In this document: positions 8,087-12,482 of the stretch, piece by piece
How the letters are laid out: the number at the start of each line of letters is the position of its first letter
How positions within the stretch are numbered: position 1 is the first letter of the stretch
Assembly: GCA_903915565.1 (NCBI GenBank)
Contig: CAIWTG010000252.1
Span: 1-12,482 of the forward strand
DNA from: an uncultured Chloroflexota bacterium
Lineage (GTDB): Bacteria > Chloroflexota > Dehalococcoidia > Dehalococcoidales > RBG-16-60-22
Length of the DNA stretch: 12,482 bases
Reading direction: 5' to 3'
Translations under genes and position numbers: made by a program
Notes under the pieces: model-generated
Told to the model about the DNA's origin: nothing
Database searches by the model: none
What the model saw: only the letters and a program-made list of their open reading frames with translations

Positions 8087-9103
8087 ATGGCGCGTATAAT
8101 ATCCGGCAAACCGAATGAAGAAGACAAACCTCTGGAAAACAGCCTGCGCCCGCGCAGCCTGACTGATTTTATCGGGCAGGATAAAACCAAGGAAAACCTC
8201 AAGATAGCCATTACGGCGGCAAAAAGGCGGGGCGAACCAATCGACCACGTACTTTTTTACGGCCCGCCCGGGCTCGGCAAAACGTGCCTCGCCCACATTA
8301 TTGCTATCGAGGTTGGCGTCAACATCAAAACAACGTCCGGTCCCGCCATCGAGCGCACCGGCGACCTTGCGGCGATTTTAACCAACCTTAAAGCCCACGA
8401 CATCCTCTTTATTGATGAAATCCACCGCCTGAACCGGTCAATCGAGGAAATACTTTATCCGGCGCTGGAAGATTACGCGCTGGATATTATTATAGGTAAG
8501 GGGCCGGGCGCCAAGAGCCTACGGCTCAACCTGCCCAAGTTCACGCTCATCGGCGCCACAACGCGCTACGCCCTGCTATCGCCGCCATTAAGGGACAGGT
8601 TTGGGTCGGTCTTCCGTTTAGATTTTTACGAACCGGCGGCGCTGGAAAAAATCATCGAACGGTCGGCGCGAATACTTCAGGTGGAAGCTAAAGAGGACGG
8701 GCTTAAGGAAATCGCCAGTCGAGCCCGGGGCACGCCGCGCGTCGCCAACCGGCTGCTTAAACGAGTTAGAGATTATGCCCAGGTGGTGGCGGACGGAATA
8801 ATCACGAAAAAAGTTGCGCAGGAAGCCCTCGAAAAACTGGGGGTAGACCTTATCGGGTTGGATGAAACCGACCACAAGGTGCTGCATACTATAATAGAGA
8901 AGTTCAACGGGGGGCCGGTGGGGCTGGACACCATCGCCGCGTCCATCAGCGAGGAAGCCGACACCATCACCGACGTTTACGAGCCTTTCCTCATGCAGCT
9001 GGGGTTTTTAGAGCGCACGCCGCGGGGCCGGGTGGCAACGAAACGCGCCTACGAGCACCTGGGGCTGGAGTTCAATAAAAGCAACCAGCAAAAGTTGATT
9101 TAA
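8087..9103 (+). CDS. ruvB: Holliday junction branch migration DNA helicase RuvB
   Basis: RuvB is the hexameric AAA+ motor that, with RuvA, drives branch migration of Holliday junctions in recombinational repair. At 338 residues it has the normal family length. The N terminus carries the usual LRPRSLTDFIGQ. Walker A is GPPGLGKT (59-66) and Walker B is LFIDE (107-111). Sensor 1 is LIGATTR (154-160), and the arginine-finger segment PLRDRFG is at about 167-173. The sensor 2 region GTPRVANRLLKRVRDY is at about 215-230. The C-terminal winged-helix DNA-binding domain contains GLDTIAASI and ends in RTPRGRVATKRAYEHLG. The start is supported by AAGGA/GAGGA just upstream. No ruvA or ruvC lies next to it in the window, so it is probably transcribed alone from its own promoter after the rpoC terminator. 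No strong terminator follows; only a T-rich run at about 9110-9120 is seen. Confidence 0.97.
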   Translation: MARIISGKPNEEDKPLENSLRPRSLTDFIGQDKTKENLKIAITAAKRRGEPIDHVLFYGPPGLGKTCLAHIIAIEVGVNIKTTSGPAIERTGDLAAILTNLKAHDILFIDEIHRLNRSIEEILYPALEDYALDIIIGKGPGAKSLRLNLPKFTLIGATTRYALLSPPLRDRFGSVFRLDFYEPAALEKIIERSARILQVEAKEDGLKEIASRARGTPRVANRLLKRVRDYAQVVADGIITKKVAQEALEKLGVDLIGLDETDHKVLHTIIEKFNGGPVGLDTIAASISEEADTITDVYEPFLMQLGFLERTPRGRVATKRAYEHLGLEFNKSNQQKLI

Positions 9104-9129
9104 TTAGTTATATTTTTTTACCATTTGTT

Positions 9130-9160
9130 GTATTATATACTTGACATTTAGTATTTTATA
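9130..9160 (+). repeat. Direct repeats flanking the -35 box, possible operator
   Basis: GTATTATATA (9130-9139) and GTATTTTATA (9151-9160) match at 9 of 10 bases. Their starts are 21 bp apart, about two helical turns, and they bracket the TTGACA box. The first copy also forms the interrupted palindrome GTAT-N3-ATAC (9130-9140). This arrangement suits binding by the downstream Cro/CI-type regulator, but AT-rich promoter DNA gives such matches by chance fairly easily. Confidence 0.35.
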
Positions 9161-9169
9161 TGTTACTAT
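9141..9169 (+). promoter_or_regulatory. Sigma-70-type promoter of the HTH-DUF2178-queH unit
   Basis: A perfect -35 TTGACA (9141-9146), a 17-bp spacer and the -10 TACTAT (9164-9169, 4 of 6) are present. TG at 9161-9162 makes an extended -10 (TGTTACTAT). Transcription would begin near 9176, about 27 nt before the HTH gene start, with the ribosome binding site inside that leader. Confidence 0.65.
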
Positions 9170-9202
9170 TTGTTTTATCAACATTACTACGAAAGGGGGG
9201 AA

Positions 9203-9415
9203 ATGCCAAAGATAACCAATAATATAAGGCGGCTGCGTTTTGACCACAATGAGATGACGCAGGAAGACCTGGCGAACAAGGTCGGCTGTACCCGGCAGAC
9301 GATAATTGCACTGGAGCAAGGCAAATACGTACCTTCAATAGAGTTGGCGTTCAAAATCGCCAGAGTTTTTAAAGTAAACCTGGAAGAAGTCTTTATTTAC
9401 GAGGAGAAGAGGTAA
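9203..9415 (+). CDS. Small Cro/CI-type helix-turn-helix transcriptional regulator
   Basis: This 70-residue protein is essentially one HTH_XRE domain. The helix-turn-helix core is MTQEDLANKVGCTRQTIIAL followed by EQGKYVPSIELAFKIARVF, and the short tail is KVNLEEVFIYEEKR. Compact regulators of this kind bind DNA as dimers and often repress their own operon. ATG 9203 is chosen because AAGGGGGG (9193-9200) sits directly upstream. An in-frame ATG at 9170 would add 11 residues but overlaps the promoter -10 region and lacks a binding site. The gene is first in a unit with the membrane protein gene 4 nt downstream. That pairing of a small HTH protein with a DUF2178-type membrane protein suggests the regulator controls the membrane gene. 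The ligand or signal cannot be read from the sequence. Confidence 0.9.
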   Translation: MPKITNNIRRLRFDHNEMTQEDLANKVGCTRQTIIALEQGKYVPSIELAFKIARVFKVNLEEVFIYEEKR

Positions 9416-9419
9416 GAAA

Positions 9420-9812
9420 ATGACCCACAAAACACTTAGAAGAATAGAATGGATAACCTGCCTGGTAATGGCCGGAGTGCTGGCGGTAACAATAATATTC
9501 GGTATATGGTATTTACCCTTAATCGGCATGTTCGTCGCGGCAGTCATGTTTGGGATACTGATCAGCCGCATGAAAGAAGTCTATGCCGATGAAAGAACCC
9601 ACGCCATAGATGAAAAATCGGGCAAAGCAACACTGACAATAGCGACTATTTGCCTGTTCTTGACCGGGTCAATATTGTTGGCGATCAATAGCGATATCTC
9701 TTCCAATATCGGGCAAGCGGCCGTCACAATGTATGCCGTTACATTCGGCTTGAATATTACCAGCAGTTTGACTAAGCTTTATTACAGGGCTAAACTCGGC
9801 GGGAAAGAATGA
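9420..9812 (+). CDS. DUF2178-like four-helix integral membrane protein
   Basis: This 130-residue protein has four predicted membrane helices at about 8-28, 31-49, 69-89 and 97-119. Between helices 2 and 3 is a cytoplasmic-looking loop with VYADERTHAIDEKSGKAT. The DER...I..K..KAT pattern in that place is what I associate with DUF2178 family membrane proteins. No enzymatic residues or transport motifs are evident and the function is unknown. AGAGG (9408-9412) lies 7 nt before the ATG, inside the end of the HTH gene, so translation is probably coupled. The stop codon overlaps the queH start (ATGA). Family assignment is by motif and topology only. Confidence 0.8.
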   Translation: MTHKTLRRIEWITCLVMAGVLAVTIIFGIWYLPLIGMFVAAVMFGILISRMKEVYADERTHAIDEKSGKATLTIATICLFLTGSILLAINSDISSNIGQAAVTMYAVTFGLNITSSLTKLYYRAKLGGKE

Positions 9813-10354
9813 AAAAGGTTTTAATCCACATCTGCTGTGCGCACTGTGCCGCCTATACCGTTGAGTATTGGCGGGGGGAGGGATATGAGGCCGGGGGATT
9901 CTGGTACAACCCCAACATCCACCCCTTTACAGAGCACCAGCAGCGTCTGGAGGCCGTTAAAGCGCTGGCGCAGGAGAAAAGCCTACCGTTAATCATCGCG
10001 CCGGAATATGATATGGCAGAATACTTCCGGCGGGTGGCGGGGCATGAGACGGAGCGCTGCCGCCACTGCTTTGAACTGCGTCTGACTAAAACAGCCGAGG
10101 CGGCTAAAGCCAACGGTTATGACGGATTCACCACTACCCTACTGATTAGTCCGCACCAGAAGCACGAGCTGATTAAAGAAATCGGGGAGAAGGCGGCGGG
10201 AGAAAAGGATGTGGAGTTTTTTTACGCCGACTTGCGTAAACGCTACTCGGATAGCCGGCACATTACCAAGCCGATGAACCTCTACCGTCAACAGTATTGC
10301 GGCTGCCTTTTTAGCGAGTGGGAACGCTACACTCAAGAAAAAGCAGAAAAATAA
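9809..10354 (+). CDS. queH: Epoxyqueuosine reductase QueH
   Basis: QueH (formerly DUF208) reduces epoxyqueuosine to queuosine in tRNA, the last step of queuosine biosynthesis. It is an iron-sulfur enzyme unrelated to QueG. The 181-residue length fits the family. The N terminus has HICCAHC (C9, C10, C13); the family commonly reads CCAPC there. YNPNIHPFTEHQQRL follows at about 33-47. RCRHCFELRL gives C84 and C87, and QQYCGC gives C164 and C166. These cysteines are the conserved ones expected to hold the metal cluster. The segment at 146-153 (YSDSRHIT) precedes the last cysteine pair. The ATG overlaps the TGA of the membrane protein gene by 4 nt, so the enzyme is translated from the same transcript as the HTH and DUF2178 genes. 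Other queuosine genes are not in the window. Confidence 0.93.
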   Translation: MKKVLIHICCAHCAAYTVEYWRGEGYEAGGFWYNPNIHPFTEHQQRLEAVKALAQEKSLPLIIAPEYDMAEYFRRVAGHETERCRHCFELRLTKTAEAAKANGYDGFTTTLLISPHQKHELIKEIGEKAAGEKDVEFFYADLRKRYSDSRHITKPMNLYRQQYCGCLFSEWERYTQEKAEK

Positions 10355-10383
10355 AGGGAGCCCCGTTTTTATCAGGACTCCCT
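10355..10383. terminator. Bidirectional terminator between convergent units
   Basis: AGGGAG (10355-10360) pairs with CTCCCT (10378-10383). After one C/A mismatch, CC and GG extend the stem, around an 11-nt loop. The + strand is followed by AAATTTTCTG. The - strand is followed by TTTATTTTTCTG, a better U tract. The hairpin starts right after the queH stop and lies 29 nt past the SIMPL gene stop on the other strand, so it can serve both. Confidence 0.75.
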
Positions 10384-10412
10384 AAATTTTCTGAATCTAA
10401 AGTAATTTTCAG

Positions 10413-11153
10413 CTAGTGGTCAATATTGTAAGCGATGCTGACCGTTGTGGTGATTTCCAGTTGTCCGGCGCTGATAGAAGTTGAATTTGATGCAGGAGCC
10501 GCCACCGTCCGAAGGTCGAAGTAATTGCCAGAGGGCATATTGGAGCTCTCGGTGATATAGAACATATCGCCAAGTTTAACTCCGGTGAGGGAAGCCATCT
10601 GGTCGGCTTTTTGCTTGGCATAGGTGATGGCCTGTTGTCTAGCCTGGGCATAGTAGGTAGTGGGGTCATCAACGGTGAAGTTGATACCGTTAATGCGGAT
10701 ATAGTTTCCACCGGCGGCAACCACAGCGTCAATTACCGTGCCGACTTTGCTGATATCTCTTATCGTGGTGTTTACGGTATTTGTCACCTGATAAGCAGTA
10801 GTAACATTTTCGTTTTTATTCGGGTCCCACTTGGTGACTTCATAGATGTTGTAGTACTGGGTCTGGATATCTTTATCAGCGATGCCAGCGGCTTTAAGGG
10901 CTGCGACGACGCTAGCCATAGCCTGGTTCGCCTGTGACTGAGCGGCAGCCACCGTACTCGCTTGCGCTTCGACGCCCAGTGTAAGTCCAGCTATATTCGG
11001 AATAGCGTAGACCTTGCCTGTGGCGCTGACCCAGATGCCGTTTTGCTGACTGTTACTGCCGACGTTGATGCTATTACCTGCGCCACAGCCAGACATCACC
11101 ACCACACTCACGAGCAGCACCAACCCAACCACTATTAACCATATTTTTTTCAT
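10413..11153 (-). CDS. SIMPL domain (DUF541) lipoprotein
   Basis: This 246-residue exported protein starts with a hydrophobic signal segment (3-19) and the lipobox-like MSGC, with C23 as the likely lipidated residue. A short serine/asparagine-rich linker leads into a SIMPL domain at about 39-244. That domain has ISVSATG-like WVSATGKVYAIPNIAGLTLG at the start, a long helix (65-89), AAGIADKDIQTQYYNIYEV, YQVTNTVNTTIRDISKVGTV, and ARQQAITYAKQKADQMASLT with GVKLGD. SIMPL proteins (BP26/OMP28-like) are periplasmic or surface proteins that form channel-like oligomers; their physiological role is poorly defined. The start is fixed by a strong AAAGGAGG site 7 nt upstream. The gene lies 106 nt downstream of the DUF5667 gene on the same strand, with no clear terminator between, and may belong to the sigma factor's operon or regulon. 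Confidence 0.9.
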   Translation of the reverse strand: MKKIWLIVVGLVLLVSVVVMSGCGAGNSINVGSNSQQNGIWVSATGKVYAIPNIAGLTLGVEAQASTVAAAQSQANQAMASVVAALKAAGIADKDIQTQYYNIYEVTKWDPNKNENVTTAYQVTNTVNTTIRDISKVGTVIDAVVAAGGNYIRINGINFTVDDPTTYYAQARQQAITYAKQKADQMASLTGVKLGDMFYITESSNMPSGNYFDLRTVAAPASNSTSISAGQLEITTTVSIAYNIDH

Positions 11154-11160
11154 GATAATT

Positions 11161-11168
11161 CCTCCTTT
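11161..11168 (-). promoter_or_regulatory. Strong ribosome binding site of the SIMPL gene
   Basis: On the minus strand AAAGGAGG stands 7 nt before the ATG. It is the best Shine-Dalgarno match in the window and settles the start of the lipoprotein gene. Confidence 0.8.
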
Positions 11169-11259
11169 GTTTTTCCTTTCGCTTTATATAACGTAGTAAG
11201 GAGCGGTAGGGATAGGAAAGTAATATTTCAACAGGACAGAGGCAAGCCAATTGCCCACA

Positions 11260-12144
11260 TTAACTGAGGTTGTCGATGACCTGCCAGTAACCGTCCTGAA
11301 TGACGTCAATGGCATGCTGTATAGCCGTTTGAAATTGTGCCGGAACTGTTTGGAGCTGGTCCTCTAAAATCTGCAGGTTGTGCCCCATATCATCTAAAAG
11401 ACGCTGGATTAACAAGTCCGTATCCGTCATTGTAGCGGGAGTTGGCGAGGCAATATTAGTTGTTGTCGGACTATTGCCCGTTTTACTATCGTTACCGGGC
11501 GGGTTGTTTTCCGTGAAATTCTGGGATTGTCCCAGCGCTGCCGATAACCCGTGAGTATCAGCCGCAAAAAATGCGCGGTTACCCTGTATTCCCAGAGCTG
11601 TGATAGACTTCATGTCACTGTTCATATGGTCGGTGACGGCAATCACGAGGGCCATATTACCCTTTTCTACCATTTTAACGATTTCTTCAACACGATAATT
11701 AACAAAGCGGCTATAAAGGTCGGCTTTACCTTCATCCGAGAAAGTGAAAGCCATCTGGACCGATTCTGTTGCCATTTTAATACTGTAAAGAGGGCTATCC
11801 GGCAAGGCATTGGTAGCCGCGACGACGGTGCCGGAGCCAGCCGTGACCAGGACGAGGAAAATAGCGGCCGGCAGCGCCCAGCGAAGCTGCCATTTAAAAG
11901 CCCAACCCTGTTTCACCGGCATATTGCGGATGGCCGCCTGGAACTCGCTGGAGGCGCGCTGGCGGAATTCATGACTGGGTTCAATAGCCGCGGCGGATAT
12001 AGTTTCCTGCGCCGTTTTTAACAGCGGCTCAAGCTCGGCGGCGAAGACAGGATATCTCTGCAGGCAGGACTCAATGGTCTCGCCCGTAATCATCCGGTCT
12101 AAGCAGTCATTTAATATATTTTCAAATTCTGTTACTCTAGCCAT
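11260..12144 (-). CDS. DUF5667 single-pass membrane protein, likely anti-sigma factor
   Basis: This 294-residue protein starts immediately after an ECF-type sigma gene. The cytoplasmic N terminus (1-88) is helical and has the pattern LNDCLDRMITGETIESCLQR then YPVFAAELEPLL, a style seen in regulatory proteins beside sigma factors. It has no canonical H-x3-C-x2-C zinc anti-sigma motif; only C14 and C27 are present. One membrane helix covers about 89-110. Right after it, ALPDSPLYSIKMATESVQMA and DLYSRFVNYRVEEIVKMVEKG match the DUF5667 pattern as I know it. A Ser/Thr/Pro/Asn-rich linker (about 206-240) leads to a C-terminal helical part (243-292) outside the membrane. Five nucleotides separate it from the sigma stop, and GGAG sits 8 nt before its ATG, so translation is coupled. 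The anti-sigma role is inferred from position and topology. Confidence 0.8.
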   Translation of the reverse strand: MARVTEFENILNDCLDRMITGETIESCLQRYPVFAAELEPLLKTAQETISAAAIEPSHEFRQRASSEFQAAIRNMPVKQGWAFKWQLRWALPAAIFLVLVTAGSGTVVAATNALPDSPLYSIKMATESVQMAFTFSDEGKADLYSRFVNYRVEEIVKMVEKGNMALVIAVTDHMNSDMKSITALGIQGNRAFFAADTHGLSAALGQSQNFTENNPPGNDSKTGNSPTTTNIASPTPATMTDTDLLIQRLLDDMGHNLQILEDQLQTVPAQFQTAIQHAIDVIQDGYWQVIDNLS

Positions 12145-12149
12145 GATAG

Positions 12150-12482
12150 TTACTCCGTGGTCAGCGCTTTCCGCAAGGCAATAATGGCGCTGTGCTGCAA
12201 GGCTTTAATGGCTCCTTCACTTTTTCCCATCACCCCCGCGACTTCGGTAATCGAAAGCTCGGAGGCAAAACGCAGGGAGATGACTTCCTGCTGGGCCGTC
12301 GTTAATCTTTTCGTCGCCACGATGATTTCCTCGATGGTAATTTTTTCCTCAATAATGTGCTTGGGGTCGCCGCCGATGGCTGGGATGGGTAACGACTCGT
12401 CGAGCGGGACGGTGGCGTGCTTAGTCTTCTTTCTTAAGTAGTCGACTATCTGGTTATGGGCGATACGATAAAGCCAGGAGGC
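12150..12482 (-). CDS. RNA polymerase sigma factor, ECF-like, partial (5' end outside window)
   Basis: The visible 110 C-terminal residues end at TAA (12150-12152); the N-terminal part of region 2 lies beyond the window edge. The fragment begins ASWLYRIAHNQIVDYLRKK, the end of region 2 of sigma-70 family proteins. A variable linker (about 20-52) follows. Region 4 then covers ATKRLTTAQQEVISLRF and ASELSITEVAGVMGKSEGAI with KALQHSAIIALRKAL, the helix-turn-helix that contacts the -35 element. The lack of region 3 between them places it with group IV (ECF) sigma factors, which redirect polymerase to stress or envelope regulons. The next gene, 5 nt downstream, encodes a membrane protein likely to act as its anti-sigma partner. 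The ECF subgroup cannot be decided from this fragment. Confidence 0.9.
   Translation of the reverse strand, partial: ASWLYRIAHNQIVDYLRKKTKHATVPLDESLPIPAIGGDPKHIIEEKITIEEIIVATKRLTTAQQEVISLRFASELSITEVAGVMGKSEGAIKALQHSAIIALRKALTTE

Noticed and set aside
9170..9202. Upstream ATG extending the HTH protein by 11 residues
   Set aside because: It overlaps the -10 region and would precede the predicted transcription start; the start at 9203 has a strong ribosome binding site.
10611..10937. Plus-strand open frame of 108 codons
   Set aside because: It is antisense to the SIMPL domain gene and resembles no known protein.
11185..11213. TATATA on the minus strand as a -10 box for the SIMPL gene
   Set aside because: No -35 match lies 16-18 bp upstream, and no clear ECF-type promoter pair was found.
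11241..11255. Small hairpin GGCAA/TTGCC between the DUF5667 and SIMPL genes
   Set aside because: It has only a 5-bp stem and no U tract in the direction of transcription, so it is not a convincing terminator.
12157..12441. Plus-strand open frame of 94 codons at the right edge
   Set aside because: It is antisense to the sigma factor, whose region 4 is clear on the other strand.
1..12482. CRISPR arrays, tRNA or rRNA genes, insertion sequences, prophage or toxin-antitoxin loci
   Set aside because: No regularly spaced repeats, tRNA-like folds, transposase or integrase proteins, or toxin-like partners were seen; the HTH protein's neighbour is a membrane protein without toxin features.

Overview
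This window comes from a bacterial chromosome with moderate GC. It is dominated by the two large RNA polymerase subunit genes. Protein features suggest Chloroflexota, probably a Dehalococcoidia-like lineage: the RpoB/RpoC sequences, an ECF-type sigma factor next to a DUF5667-type membrane protein, and a SIMPL-domain lipoprotein. This placement is inferred from recognised protein styles, not from a database search.

Left part (1-7952, + strand): rpoB and rpoC overlap by a few codons and end at a strong intrinsic terminator. Catalytic and zinc-binding residues are intact in both, so this looks like the normal core polymerase operon. RpoC carries what looks like a tandem duplication of the barrel-sandwich-like module in its downstream (jaw) part, and an extended coiled-coil insertion near its N terminus.

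Middle part (7953-10383, + strand): a short non-coding stretch resembling an interspersed intergenic repeat precedes ruvB (Holliday-junction branch-migration ATPase), which has its own possible extended -10 promoter. A second, stronger promoter (consensus -35, extended -10) drives a tightly packed three-gene unit: a small Cro/CI-type HTH regulator, a four-helix membrane protein (DUF2178-like) and queH (epoxyqueuosine reductase). The HTH and membrane genes are 4 nt apart, and queH overlaps the membrane gene by 4 nt (ATGA). A direct repeat flanking the -35 box may be the regulator's own operator.

Right part (10384-12482, - strand): a convergent unit reads leftward. It contains an ECF-like sigma factor (5' end outside the window), a single-pass DUF5667 protein positioned as its likely anti-sigma partner, and a SIMPL-domain lipoprotein with a near-perfect ribosome binding site. 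The two convergent units share a hairpin that can terminate transcription in both directions.

Most of the window is ordinary housekeeping sequence. I did not find a clearly undescribed system. The most interesting points are the HTH/DUF2178/queH unit with its operator-like repeats, the sigma/DUF5667/SIMPL unit, the RpoC module duplication, and the possible interspersed repeat upstream of ruvB. No intergenic stretch exceeds 300 bases; the longest (7896-8086) is described below.
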